NCBI GenBank assembly: GCA_016872555.1
Contig: VGZO01000002.1
Location: 92,514-156,513, forward strand
Source of the DNA: Planctomycetota bacterium
Lineage (GTDB): Bacteria > Planctomycetota > Planctomycetia > Pirellulales > UBA1268
Reading direction: 5' to 3'
DNA length: 64,000 nt
Shown here: positions 56,055 through 64,000 of the stretch, in pieces
Layout of the letters: each line of letters starts with the position of its first letter
Position numbering within the stretch: the stretch's first letter is position 1
Translations under genes and position numbers: made by a program
Notes under the pieces: model-generated
What the model saw: only the letters and a program-made list of their open reading frames with translations
The model's database searches: none
Told to the model about the DNA's origin: nothing

Positions 56055-57413
56055 TCACCCGAAGACCGGGTCGCCGAGCGTGCCGGTGCTGTCGGCGAAC
56101 GATTCCTGCTCGATGGCCAGCGCGCGGAGGATGCTCACGAACAGGTTCGTCATCCGCTTCTCGCCATCGCGCACGCAATGGCCGTGCGCCAAGCCGAGGC
56201 GACTGCCGCCGGCGACGAGCGTCGGCAGGTCGCGCGGCCAGTGGGTCGTGCTGCACCCGCTGCCGTACAGGACCAGCGTGTGGTCGAGGACGCTGGCCCC
56301 GTGCTCGTCGCGGGCCGCCAGCCGGCCGAGGAAGAATGCCATCTGCTCGGCAAGGAACCGGTCGTATTTCGCGAACGCCAGCAGGCCGTCGCGATCGCCG
56401 GCATGGGACAGGTTGTGGTGGGTCGCGCCGAGGCCGAGCTTGAGCGGGAAGGTGTCGCTGATCCCCATCCCGTCTTCACGGCTGAGCATGAACGTCACCG
56501 ACCGGGTGATGTCGGCCGCGAACGCCAGCGCGACGAGGTCGAACATCGTCCGGTAGTAGCGGGCCGGGTCGCCGTCGGTCGTGGCGTCGAGATCGAGCGT
56601 CGCCCGGTCCGGAGCGACCAGCGGCACGTCGAGCCAGCGTTCCGCCGCCTCGAGCCGCTCCTCCATCTCACGCAGGCTCGACAGGTAGGTGTCCATCGTC
56701 TCCCGGTCGGTGTGGCCGAGCCCGCCGGCAAACGACCGCGCCTCGCCGAGGACCGCGTCGACCAGCGACATCTTCCGGCGCAGGCCGGCGCGGCGCCGGT
56801 CGCGGGCCTCCCCGCCTGCGGAAAACAGCCGCTCGAACACGCGCCGTGGGTCGTTCTCGGCGGGGATCGGCTTCCCCTCCTGGTCGTACGACAGGGTGCT
56901 GGTGCGCGACATGAACCCGACGCCGGCATCGATCGACAGCACCAGCGACGGCTGCCGGCAGAAGCGCTTCGTGTGCAGCGCCACCGTCTGGTCGAGCGAC
57001 ACGCTGTTGAACGATCCGGGCGCAGGCGCCTGCAACGGCGCACCGGTGAGCCACATGTCGGAGCAGATGTGCGAGTCGGCCTTGGGCCCGTTGCCATGGG
57101 AGAGGCCGCCGAAAAAACTCAGCCGGTCGATGAACGGCTCGAGCGCTGCGGTCGACGTGCCGAGGCGGAGGCGGCCGTCGTCGCCGACCCGCGGGAACCA
57201 GAACCACTCGTCGATCCCCAGCTCGGGCCGCGGCAGCGCCATGCCGTTGGCGGTGTACACGGCACAGAACCGGCGCGGCGGCGCCGCCGCCACCTCGTCT
57301 CCCATCGCCTCCAGCAGCGGCAGGGCCAGCGCCGTGCCGGCGATCCCGCGAAGGACGGCACGGCGCTCGACCCGGCGGGCAGCGACGGCGTGGCGCACGG
57401 CACGGTTGCTCAT
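56055..57413 (-). CDS. DUF1552 protein with Tat-like signal
   Basis: 452 aa. The N-terminus [20 protein letters not shown] looks like a twin-arginine signal. The body has typical DUF1552 segments: [68 protein letters not shown] and [23 protein letters not shown]. This family pairs almost always with DUF1592-type genes in planctomycetes, as here, where it starts 7 bases after that gene's stop. It resembles the DUF1501/sulfatase-like alkaline phosphatase superfamily, but the function is unknown. The ATG at 57413 follows TGAGG. It converges with the FG-GAP gene, leaving 29 bases. Confidence 0.92.
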   Translation of the reverse strand: MSNRAVRHAVAARRVERRAVLRGIAGTALALPLLEAMGDEVAAAPPRRFCAVYTANGMALPRPELGIDEWFWFPRVGDDGRLRLGTSTAALEPFIDRLSFFGGLSHGNGPKADSHICSDMWLTGAPLQAPAPGSFNSVSLDQTVALHTKRFCRQPSLVLSIDAGVGFMSRTSTLSYDQEGKPIPAENDPRRVFERLFSAGGEARDRRRAGLRRKMSLVDAVLGEARSFAGGLGHTDRETMDTYLSSLREMEERLEAAERWLDVPLVAPDRATLDLDATTDGDPARYYRTMFDLVALAFAADITRSVTFMLSREDGMGISDTFPLKLGLGATHHNLSHAGDRDGLLAFAKYDRFLAEQMAFFLGRLAARDEHGASVLDHTLVLYGSGCSTTHWPRDLPTLVAGGSRLGLAHGHCVRDGEKRMTNLFVSILRALAIEQESFADSTGTLGDPVFG

Positions 57414-57420
57414 CACGGCC

Positions 57421-60400
57421 TCACTTGGTCAGAAACGGCGCGCTGGCGACGACCGCCTGGAGGGCATCGCGGACACCCGCCCCGCGGGCGCGGAGGGCGA
57501 CGGCGAGCTCGCGATACATCTTCGCATCGGCTCCCACCGGGGGGCGACCGCAGCCGTAGGTGGCGAGGCGGCGCAGCAGTTCGGCGACCACGTCATCGAG
57601 CAGGGCCGTCCGGACATGGTCGCGAAACGCCGTGAAATCGGCGACGACCGTCCCGTCGGGCAGCCGCGACGCGGCGTCGACAGCGTCGCTGCGCAGCCGC
57701 CCGGCGGCATCGAATGCCTCGAACGGCAGCCCCCACGGATCGATCCCCTCGTGGCAGCCGGTGCAGCCCTTCGCGGAGCGGTGGCGCTCGAGCCGCTCGC
57801 GCAGCGGCAGCGCCGTGAGGTCGTCGAGCTTCGGCACGTTGGGGGGCGGGTCGGGAGGCGGCCGGCCGACGATCGCCCGCGCGAACCAGGCGCCGCGTTT
57901 CACCGGATTCGGCTCGCGCCCGTCCGACAGCCCCGCCAGGACTGCCGGCATCGTGAGCAGGCCGCCGAGATCGGCACGGGTGCCGACGGCGACCGGCACG
58001 AACTCGAAGCCGCTCTCGACGCGCTCGCCGCAGCCGTAGTAGTCGGCCACCACCTCGTTGACGACGACCACGTCGGCGGCGACGAGCTGCCCGAGGGGCG
58101 CGTTGGTCCGGACGAGGTGCTCGAAGAACCGCGCCGGCTCGGCACGGAGCGACGGCTTGGCATGGGCGCCAAGCCGCGGGAAGCGGGTCCGATCGGTCTC
58201 GACGACGTCGAACCGGCCGAGCCCGAGCCACTCGCCGACGAACGCGTCGGCGAAGCGCGAGAAGCGCCGGTCGGCCACGAGCCGCTCGACCTCGCCGGAC
58301 AGCGCGGCGGCGAGCGTGCCGTCGGCGGCGCGGCTCTGGAGCGCGTCGTCAGGGGGGGAATTCCAGAGGAAATACGACAGCTTGGCGGCCAGTTCGTGGC
58401 CGCCGAGCGGCTCGGCCTCGGGGCCCGTGCTCGTCTCGACGAGAAACAAGAACTGCGGCGCCGCGAGCACGGCCAGCAGGGCGTCGTGGAGGGCCGCCTC
58501 GTCGTCGGCTCCGGACTCGACCGCTCCGCGCCACACCGCCACGAGCGCCTCGACTTCGACGCCCGTCACCGGCCGGCGATAGGCGCGCGTCGCGAACGCC
58601 GTGAGGATCGCGCGGGCGCGGGCTGCGCGATCGGAGACGTCGGCACCCGGCACGTCGATGATCATCCGGTGCGACGGCGGCGGCCACGACTCGACGAGCG
58701 GCCCCTCGAACTCCACGCTTCGCACCAGCACCCTCGGCACGTCGCGGTCAGCCGTGTATTCGCTGCGGACCGCGATCTCGCGGATACCGGCGAGGTAGTT
58801 GGGGTTGCCGGGCTCGACGTCCGGATCGGGGAAGTTGGCGATCGCCCCCTCGAACCGGAATTCAGCCAGCTCCGTGGATCCGACCGCCTGCGGCGCGCCG
58901 ACTGGCGCCAGCGTGCTGCCGCAGTCGCGCCGCAGGCCGAGGTGGACGCCGAGCCACGGCGTGCGGCGTTCGAAAGCCATCAACCGCCTCGCCAACGTCC
59001 CTGTCTCGTCGAGCCGCTCGAGCGCCAGGCCTTCGATCGGCTCGCTCCCGGCGGTCGTGGCCGCCAGCGCGACCGGTCCCGCGGGAAGGCGGACGACGAC
59101 GAACCCCGATTGGTACCACGGGGCGGCGAAATGGCGCGATCCGACGTCGAGCACCACCTCCTTCGCCTCCGGCGGCGGCGTGCCGTCGGGCAACAGCGCC
59201 CGTGGCGCGGCGCCGGCGAGTCGGACATGGACGAGATGGATCCCCGGCTCGGCCACCGTGGCGGTAAACCGCCCCGCCGTGTCGCCGGGCGTCGCCGCGA
59301 CCGCCGCCGCGCCGGGCCCGTGTGCCGTCGGCAGAGCACCGACGAGCAGACCGTCGTCGACACGCGCCGCCCGGACCGTGACGCGGAACCGCCCGCGCTT
59401 CGGCAGCTCGCGGAGGGCGATCTTGAAATTGGGGAGCGGACCATACTTGCTCGCGTCGCCGAGGAATCGGGCGCCGGGGATCGACGGCCGCAGGAGCAGC
59501 CCGTCGCCGACGACCTCGGCATTGCGACCGCGCGGGTCGACGATCCGGCGCACGTCGTCGCCGTCGGAGCCGCGCAGGCAGGCGAACACCGCATGGTGGA
59601 TGCCGTCGAACTCGCGCCAGCCGCGGACCGTGTCGTTGCCCTGATAACCCTCGATGAACCGGAACTGCCGCTGCATCGCCACGGCCTCGAACGCAAAGGG
59701 CTTCGCGACCGGCGGCTCGGTGACGAGGACGTCGGCCGGTGAGAGCAACTGGCTGATGTGGCCGAGGACGAGCGCCTCTCGCGCCGGCGCGGGATTGACC
59801 CCGGTGCCGAAGTCCACCCGGAAGCGTTGGATCCGCGGCGGCACGCGCGGGTCGACGAGCGCCGCGTCGAGGGCCCGCTCGGCGGCCGCGAGAAACGCCT
59901 CGAGGTGGAGCTCGGAAACCTGCAGTGAGCCGATCTGGTTGGTGAACCCGTCGCGCGCCACGGCGTCGGGGGGCAGGCCGGCGGTGACGTCGTCGTCGAT
60001 GCCGAGCAGGTCGTGGAGCGTGTGACGGATCTGGGCGACGGTGAGCCGCCGCGTCGCCCCGTGCCGGGCGACCGGCCGCGACCGCGCCACCTCGAGGCCG
60101 CGCTGCACCCATGCGACCAGCGCCGCGCGCTGCTCGGCGCTCGGCTGCGGAGCATCCTCCGGCGGCATCGTGCCCGCGACGAGCTCACGTTCGATCCGCT
60201 CAAACAGCGCGATCGCGCCGTCGTCGGGCACGGCGGCGAGGTCGTCGAGGCGGACGCCCGACTCGTGGGTGTCGGCGTCGTGGCAGCCGACGCACGACTC
60301 GGCAAGCACCGGCTGCACCGCGGCCGCGAGCTCTCCCCGCAGCCCCACCTCGTCGGCGCCGTCGCCGGCCGGGCCCGCGGCCCCGGCCACCAGCGCGGCC

Positions 60401-60438
60401 AACGCCACGGCGAGCGTGAGTCCACCGCGCACGACCAT
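57421..60438 (-). CDS. DUF1587/DUF1592/DUF1588/DUF1585 protein with c-type haem motifs
   Basis: 1005 aa. A signal peptide leads into a planctomycete-type cytochrome c region with [13 protein letters not shown] (haem site 1), then DUF1587 ([19 protein letters not shown]), a carbohydrate-binding-like middle region, DUF1592 ([18 protein letters not shown]), DUF1588 ([21 protein letters not shown]) and DUF1585. A second haem-like motif [12 protein letters not shown] lies near residue 890. The protein is probably periplasmic and redox-active; its substrate is unknown. The ATG at 60438 with GGGGAG 7 nt upstream is chosen over an ATG at 60444 and a GTG at 60456. First gene of the operon with DUF1552. 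Confidence 0.92.
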   Translation of the reverse strand: MVVRGGLTLAVALAALVAGAAGPAGDGADEVGLRGELAAAVQPVLAESCVGCHDADTHESGVRLDDLAAVPDDGAIALFERIERELVAGTMPPEDAPQPSAEQRAALVAWVQRGLEVARSRPVARHGATRRLTVAQIRHTLHDLLGIDDDVTAGLPPDAVARDGFTNQIGSLQVSELHLEAFLAAAERALDAALVDPRVPPRIQRFRVDFGTGVNPAPAREALVLGHISQLLSPADVLVTEPPVAKPFAFEAVAMQRQFRFIEGYQGNDTVRGWREFDGIHHAVFACLRGSDGDDVRRIVDPRGRNAEVVGDGLLLRPSIPGARFLGDASKYGPLPNFKIALRELPKRGRFRVTVRAARVDDGLLVGALPTAHGPGAAAVAATPGDTAGRFTATVAEPGIHLVHVRLAGAAPRALLPDGTPPPEAKEVVLDVGSRHFAAPWYQSGFVVVRLPAGPVALAATTAGSEPIEGLALERLDETGTLARRLMAFERRTPWLGVHLGLRRDCGSTLAPVGAPQAVGSTELAEFRFEGAIANFPDPDVEPGNPNYLAGIREIAVRSEYTADRDVPRVLVRSVEFEGPLVESWPPPSHRMIIDVPGADVSDRAARARAILTAFATRAYRRPVTGVEVEALVAVWRGAVESGADDEAALHDALLAVLAAPQFLFLVETSTGPEAEPLGGHELAAKLSYFLWNSPPDDALQSRAADGTLAAALSGEVERLVADRRFSRFADAFVGEWLGLGRFDVVETDRTRFPRLGAHAKPSLRAEPARFFEHLVRTNAPLGQLVAADVVVVNEVVADYYGCGERVESGFEFVPVAVGTRADLGGLLTMPAVLAGLSDGREPNPVKRGAWFARAIVGRPPPDPPPNVPKLDDLTALPLRERLERHRSAKGCTGCHEGIDPWGLPFEAFDAAGRLRSDAVDAASRLPDGTVVADFTAFRDHVRTALLDDVVAELLRRLATYGCGRPPVGADAKMYRELAVALRARGAGVRDALQAVVASAPFLTK

Positions 60439-60687
60439 CGCCATGCTCCCCGTCACATGACCCGCAAAGGTGCCCCCGGAGACAGCCCGCTACCGTATAA
60501 AAAAGAGAAGTCCCGTCAGTGCCCGGTGGTGAAATGTGACAGGTGACCAGCCCGAGGCCGCTCAAATGTCAGGTGTCGGGGCGTGTTGGGTAAGCGTTTC
60601 GCGCCCGCCCACGGCGCACATGGAGCCGGCCCGATATGTTTTCAACCCCTCGGCCCGGCGCCGGGGTCGGCACTCGCCCGGGACTTC
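60439..60687. other. Intergenic region with paired AAATGT...CAGGTG direct repeats
   Basis: 249 bases. AAATGTGACAGGTGACC at 60532-60548 is followed 32 bases later by AAATGTCAGGTGTCG at 60564-60578. A TATAAAAAAG stretch lies at 60496-60505. The DUF1592 promoter must lie here on the minus strand. The repeats could be operator copies or the remains of a mobile-element end. Confidence 0.4.
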
Positions 60688-61143
60688 TCAGTCGATGTCC
60701 GCCTGCCAGTTGGTGGCCTGGATGGCGGCATTGGTTTCACGGAGTTGCTTCGCGAGGTCGTCGCATTGCTTCTGCAGCTTGGCGACCTCGAGCGTGGCGA
60801 CCCATTTGATCTCCTTCATGCTGTAGCGGTCGGGCTCCTTCCGCGACGCGACGATCGCCGCCTGGAGCAGCGAGTGGTGCTGGGCGAGCGTGTCGCGGTG
60901 CGCCACGGCCACGGCGAGCGCCCGGCCGTCGGCGAGCTTCGTGGCCTGGTTGGCCCGATCGATCCGCAACGCGATCTCCTCGAGCTCGGCGAGGACGCCG
61001 ACCGCCTCCTTGATCAGCTTCGCCGGATCCTCGTGGGGCTTCTCCTTCTCTTGGACCACCGCGTTGGCGGCGATCCGCTCGCGGAGCGACGCGAGCTTCT
61101 TCTTCATGTCGGCCCGGAGGAGCAGCGCTTCGGCGATCTTCAT
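60688..61143 (-). CDS. DIP1984 family protein
   Basis: 151 aa, soluble and mostly helical. It begins MKIAEALLLRADMKKKLASLRERI and has the Asn/Thr-rich end AIQATNWQADID, matching the DIP1984 family (some members annotated septicolysin). These proteins form helical bundles; the function is not established. No strong Shine-Dalgarno before 61143. It lies downstream of a truncated hipA whose reading frame runs on through this gene in another phase, suggesting a recombination junction between the two. Confidence 0.82.
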   Translation of the reverse strand: MKIAEALLLRADMKKKLASLRERIAANAVVQEKEKPHEDPAKLIKEAVGVLAELEEIALRIDRANQATKLADGRALAVAVAHRDTLAQHHSLLQAAIVASRKEPDRYSMKEIKWVATLEVAKLQKQCDDLAKQLRETNAAIQATNWQADID

Positions 61144-61299
61144 GGTCTCGGTGCAGCCAGGGGCGGGATTCGCTACCTACCGTCGACGGTCGACGAGCCG
61201 TCGTCCACCGGTCGCTCGGCAGCAGTGGGGATCGTACACCATACCCTGTTCGGAGGGTAACGCTGCCGCGCCGAGGGCGTGCCCCTGGCCCGCGCCCCC

Positions 61300-62119
61300 G
61301 CCGCCCGTACAGTTCCACAGTGTCGAGATGCATGCCTGGGCGTCCGTGGGCGAGCGGCAGGAGTCCCAGAAGCGTCGCAGCCGAAACGAACGGGATCCGG
61401 TCGTGGCCCTCCCGGTCGAAGCGCTCGATGATCGCCACGCCCCGACCATCCACCGTCACCAAGCGGTGGTCGACGGTACGGATTCCGGCCGCGCGAGCGA
61501 CCGCGAGTGCCAGCACCTCGCCGACGGCGACGTCGCGGGTGTCATCGGGCTTGGGAAACTTGGCGATCGCCACTCTTCCATCGGGAAGCGACACGAAGCA
61601 CTTGGGGCGGGCCCCGCCCAGCGGCGATCCCGCCCCGAGCAAGAACGCCAGATCCCGAGACGAAGCCCGGTCGCCGTGCACGGCATCGGTCGCCGCGAGC
61701 AACTGGCGGAGGCGGAGGAGCGGCGGAATCACGCCCCGCGTCGCGCCGAGAAACTCCGTGGCCCCGGGCCGGCGAAACCGGAGGGCTCCGATCCGTCCGG
61801 CGTCTTCGATCGCCAGCAGGTAGTCGATCGCCCGATAAGGCCGCCGTTCGAGGACACCGTGTCGCACGGAGCGCTCGATCACGATCCGCCCCCAGCGGTC
61901 CGGCCCGGAGTCGGCAAACGCTCCGGGGAGCCCGGCGGTGTGAAATACGCCGGCACGGAGCGGTAGCAGCGGAGGGTCGACTGCGAACGCATCGGGCCGA
62001 GACAGCCAATCGCGGGCGTATTCGAACGCGACCGCGGCGCTGCGATCGGCGGGATACAGCGTTCCGACTTCGACCGTGGCCCCGGCCCACTCGATCCACA
62101 CGGCGATCCGTTCCGCCAT
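61300..62119 (-). pseudogene. hipA-like serine/threonine kinase toxin, truncated at the 3' end
   Basis: The N-terminal half is clear: a HipA_N part (VGTLYPADRSAAVAFEY, GLPGAFADSGPDRWGRIVI) and the first portion of the kinase domain (RPKCFVSLPDGRVAIAKFP, ERFDREGHDRIPFVSAATLLGL). Similarity stops around 61345. The segments carrying the catalytic Asp (DDHxxN type) and the metal-binding Asp are missing. The frame stays open to 60737, but that part is Arg/Gly-rich shadow sequence over the DIP1984 gene. The start overlaps the hipB stop (TGATG). A kinase lacking its catalytic loop should be inactive; the protein might still bind HipB. Confidence 0.75.
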
Positions 62120-62475
62120 CAGGTCGCTCGCTTCCCAGCGGGCCGGCGGCGGCCGATGCGGCGCGGCAGGGCCGCGGCGTCGAGATCGAGACCAAGCGTG
62201 TCGCGGTCGGGCGCCGCCAGCGCCGCCAGTCGATCACGGAGCTGGAGCACGTAGACCGCGGTCGCCAGTGTTCCGACCGCCACACCGGGGTCGCCCCGCT
62301 CGAGCCGCCACAGCGTGTCGCGGCTGACGAACAACCGTGCTGCCATGTCGGCGGTCGAAATCCGCCGCTTGCGGCGGGCGAGGGCGAGGTCGCGGCCGAG
62401 TCGCTCGAGCGCAGCGCGGGCTGGCAACGGCATTGACCGCGACGAGGAGGAGTGAATGTCGTGTTTGTCGGACAT
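62119..62475 (-). CDS. HipB-like XRE-family antitoxin/regulator
   Basis: 118 aa. The helix-turn-helix lies at about residues 25-75: LGRDLALARRKRRISTADMAARLFVSRDTLWRLERGDPGVAVGTLA. The N-terminal 15 residues are polar and probably flexible; the C-terminal tail is basic. HipB proteins bind their own promoter and neutralise HipA. The ATG at 62475 lacks a visible Shine-Dalgarno, and an ATG at 62433 is an alternative. The stop overlaps the hipA start. It is divergent from the DUF2089 gene, and the intergenic region is unusually AT-rich for this genome. Confidence 0.85.
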   Translation of the reverse strand: MSDKHDIHSSSSRSMPLPARAALERLGRDLALARRKRRISTADMAARLFVSRDTLWRLERGDPGVAVGTLATAVYVLQLRDRLAALAAPDRDTLGLDLDAAALPRRIGRRRPAGKRAT

Positions 62476-62640
62476 TGTTTTGATTAACGTCTTGCATAAC
62501 GGGCGCTCTATCGTGTCCTTCGCTTCCGGCCGACGCAACGGCGTGCCCTTTTGCTTGCGTGTTCCGAGGCACGGCGGATCAAATGACGACTATTGAAAAC
62601 GGTGATTGACAAAACGAAAACAAGTTTATTTTTATTCAAC
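62476..62640. promoter_or_regulatory. AT-rich divergent promoter region (hipB / DUF2089)
   Basis: 165 bases. Stretches such as TTGTTTTGATTAACG (62475-62489) and AAGTTTATTTTTATTCAAC (62622-62640) contrast with the GC-rich flanks. This is the clearest promoter-like region in the window; a HipB operator would be expected here but I cannot pick its half-sites. Confidence 0.5.
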
Positions 62641-62994
62641 ATGGCTTCCGATTCATTCAAGCGGGCGTCGATCGAGGAGGCAGCCGATCATCCGCTGCTG
62701 AGTCTCCAACGCGAAGACCTCGACCTGGTCGTGCAGCTCGTTCTCGCGTCGGGATCGCTCACGGACCTGGCAGCTACCTATGAGGTGAGTTACCCGACGA
62801 TTCGGGCCCGGCTCGACCGCACCATCGCCCGCCTCAGGGAAGTGCTCGCGGGGCGGACGCCCGATCCGGTGATCGAGTTGGTGGCGGATCTCGTCGAACG
62901 CGGAGAGCTTTCGACCGCGGGCGCACGGGCGATCCGCGATCTCGTCCGCGGCCAGGGTTCGCGGCCGGGAGGCACACACAGGAGGGACACATGA
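62641..62994 (+). CDS. DUF2089-like putative regulator
   Basis: 117 aa. The central segment SLQREDLDLVVQLVLASGSLTDLAATYEVSYPTIRARLDRTI is a helix-turn-helix of the DUF2089 type, followed by a short acidic tail. No zinc-binding N-terminal part is present, so this is the short form. The ATG at 62641 is chosen; a TTG at 62593 would add 16 residues. The stop overlaps the start of the small membrane protein gene (ATGA). The pair probably works as a regulator plus membrane partner, possibly sensing envelope state (inference). Confidence 0.75.
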   Translation: MASDSFKRASIEEAADHPLLSLQREDLDLVVQLVLASGSLTDLAATYEVSYPTIRARLDRTIARLREVLAGRTPDPVIELVADLVERGELSTAGARAIRDLVRGQGSRPGGTHRRDT

Positions 62995-63347
62995 ACGAGT
63001 GGTGGTCCGAGATGTCGACCGGCCTGATTTTCGGAACCGCCGGGGCGGTCTACGGAACCCTCGGCGGCCTGTTTGGCACGCTGGCGGGCTTGCTGGTGCC
63101 GCGCGGCCGAGGCAAGCCGCTCGTCTACGGCCTGATGGCGCTGCTGATCGCCAGTGGACTCGGGGGAATGGCGCTGCACGCGACGGCGCTGGTCCTCGGC
63201 CAACCAGGGCATGTCTGGATGTGGCCGCTCTTGCTCGGCGCGATGATGCTTTTTTCGATCCTTCCGGGCGGCCTCGGAATCCATCACGCATACCGGCAGG
63301 CCGAGCGACGCAGGCTCGACGCCGCCGAGTTGCGGCAAAGCGCCTGA
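62991..63347 (+). CDS. Small membrane protein coupled to the DUF2089 gene
   Basis: 118 aa with three hydrophobic helices: LIFGTAGAVYGTLGGLFGTLAGLLV, LVYGLMALLIASGLGGMAL and MWPLLLGAMMLFSILPGGLGI, then a basic Arg/Gln-rich C-terminal tail. Family not recognised. It overlaps the DUF2089 gene by 4 bases, so the two are translationally coupled. Confidence 0.72.
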   Translation: MNEWWSEMSTGLIFGTAGAVYGTLGGLFGTLAGLLVPRGRGKPLVYGLMALLIASGLGGMALHATALVLGQPGHVWMWPLLLGAMMLFSILPGGLGIHHAYRQAERRRLDAAELRQSA

Positions 63348-63375
63348 CGGCTGCCGCCGACCGGCTCGATAATTA

Positions 63376-63414
63376 TTCACGTGGCGAATGAATATCATTC
63401 ACGCCATGAGTGAA
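63376..63414. promoter_or_regulatory. Two TTCA-N9-TGAA palindromes (putative operator)
   Basis: TTCACGTGGCGAATGAA at 63376-63392 and TTCACGCCATGAGTGAA at 63398-63414 are both 17 bp with the same TTCA/TGAA ends. Their centres are 22 bp apart, about two helical turns, as for a dimeric regulator binding the same DNA face. An ATG at 63406 lies in the second copy. Confidence 0.45.
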
Positions 63415-63498
63415 CAGCCGCCCCGCCAGTGGTCGTCCGGTCGCTCCGCGAACGGCCGGGAATGATGGCCAGCGCTCCTCATCGCGCGGTTCCGTGAC

Positions 63499-63536
63499 TC
63501 GCTATTCACGAAAGAGCCATGTTTCGTGAATAGCGA
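63499..63536. repeat. Perfect 15-bp inverted repeat with 8-nt spacer
   Basis: TCGCTATTCACGAAA at 63499-63513 pairs exactly with TTTCGTGAATAGCGA at 63522-63536; the loop is GAGCCATG. It shares the ATTCACG core with the palindromes at 63376-63414, so it may be another binding site; a terminator or element end are alternatives. Confidence 0.6.
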
Positions 63537-63740
63537 CTGGCGTTCTGCGCAGCTATGAAAAGATCGCCGATGCAGCGCAGGATGACCGTCCACGCTGCCC
63601 CCAACTGTCGGCGGACAACGCCCTCCGTGACCTTGTGCATCGGAATCCGGTTCATCGTCAACGGGATCCTGGGGATCGCCACCGACCCGGCGATCGTCCG
63701 GCGCATCCGCGAAGCTGCCGGCCCCTGATGGCCCGCCGCC

Positions 63741-64000
63741 CCACAGCACCACCGCCGCGCGAAACTCGCGGCCGCAGGGCCGCGACGAAGCCGGCCACTC
63801 GCGGCCGAAGGGCCGCGCCCGCCCCGCAGCAAAACCGCCGCGCGAACCTCGCGGCCGAAGGGCCGCGCCCGATCCGCAGCAAAGCCGCCGCGCGAAACTC
63901 GCGGCCGAAGGGCCGCGCCCGATCCGCAGCAAAGCCGCCGCGCGAAAATCGCGGCCGAAGGGCCGCGCCCGATCCGCAGCAAAGCCGCCGCGCGAAAATC
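63741..64000. repeat. Array of 50-bp tandem repeats, each with a GGCC hairpin; continues past window end
   Basis: Full units begin at 63801, 63851, 63901 and 63951 with an exact 50-base period, preceded by a shortened 33-base unit at 63768 and the tail of another from 63741. The last two units are identical; earlier ones differ at a few bases. Each unit contains CGCGGCC-GAAG-GGCCGCG, a perfect 7-bp stem. Because 50 is not a multiple of 3, open frames through the array are not coding. Confidence 0.9.

Larger units (their letters stand above)
63348..63740. other. Gene-poor stretch with palindromes and possible gene debris
   Basis: 393 bases without a gene I can support. It contains two 17-bp TTCA-N9-TGAA palindromes, a perfect 15-bp inverted repeat (both annotated separately), and a 19-codon frame at 63406-63465 that starts inside the second palindrome. 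A plus-strand frame 63580-63728 ends VNGILGIATDPAIVRRIREAAGP and has a protein-like pattern, but it is only 49 codons long and its upstream part reads better in another frame; it may be a decayed gene. Confidence 0.45.

Noticed and set aside
60737..61299. In-frame continuation of hipA giving a 460-residue protein of normal HipA length
   Set aside because: The extra part has no HipA motifs and overlaps the DIP1984 gene in another phase; the near-normal length is coincidental.
63399..63982. Minus-strand open frames through the terminal repeats, with RGPSAA-type repeated peptides
   Set aside because: The 50-base period shifts frame in each unit, so all frames give similar repeated peptides; this is a property of the DNA repeat.
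63741..64000. CRISPR array
   Set aside because: No variable spacers: whole 50-base units repeat almost exactly, and no cas genes are nearby.

Overview
The window looks like a chromosomal segment of a planctomycete (Pirellulales or a near relative). Base composition is very GC-rich, with strong G/C bias at third codon positions. Several planctomycete-typical families occur: a DUF1587/1592/1588/1585 haem protein paired with a DUF1552 protein (56.1-60.4 kb), a DUF1559 prepilin-like protein with its small lipoprotein (36.1-37.7 kb), a DUF1571 protein (9.3 kb), PQQ-propeller and FG-GAP secreted proteins, and very large low-similarity envelope proteins (14.1-23.5 kb). All calls come from reading translations and motifs; no database search was run. 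I saw no rRNA or tRNA gene.

Layout. 0-9.3 kb: a serine hydrolase cut by the window start, two secreted S9 (prolyl-oligopeptidase/DPP-IV type) peptidases, a PQQ-like propeller protein translationally coupled to rsmH, and a membrane-anchored LysM protein. 9.3-14 kb: DUF1571 protein, MBL-fold hydrolase, an acyltransferase plus CDP-diacylglycerol synthase pair (phospholipid synthesis), and a HExxH metalloprotease. 14-23.5 kb: two coupled giant exported proteins of unknown function. 23.7-32 kb: an inositol-monophosphatase-family enzyme, an SbcD/YhaO-like protein without nuclease residues paired with a YhaN-like ATPase, and an AI-2E family permease. 32-38 kb: a glycosyltransferase fused to a large membrane domain, an RluA-family pseudouridine synthase, an orphan LuxR-type response regulator, and the DUF1559/lipoprotein pair.

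38-56 kb is the most interesting region. It reads as a peptidoglycan-fragment salvage island in at least five transcription units: a DUF819 transporter plus NlpC/P60 endopeptidase; DUF1611 protein plus dipeptide epimerase plus a three-domain penicillin-binding-type protein; an L,D-transpeptidase-like protein plus a DAACS symporter; a MurQ etherase fused to a BadF/NagK-type sugar kinase followed by a DUF1343 (NamZ-type) protein; and, divergent from the last unit, a sodium:solute symporter, a secreted AmpC-fold hydrolase fused to a second NamZ domain, and an FG-GAP protein. Together these could cleave muropeptides outside the cytoplasm, import MurNAc and peptides, convert MurNAc to GlcNAc-6-P, and process the L-Ala-D-Glu or D-Glu part. 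The inferred pathway is mine; the domain assignments are mostly secure.

56-60.4 kb holds the convergent DUF1552/DUF1592 pair. 60.5-64 kb looks like accessory or decayed DNA: a DIP1984-family gene that abuts a 3'-truncated hipA next to an intact hipB-like gene, a DUF2089 plus small membrane protein pair, TTCA-N9-TGAA palindromes, a perfect 15-bp inverted repeat, and an array of 50-bp palindromic tandem repeats that runs off the window end.
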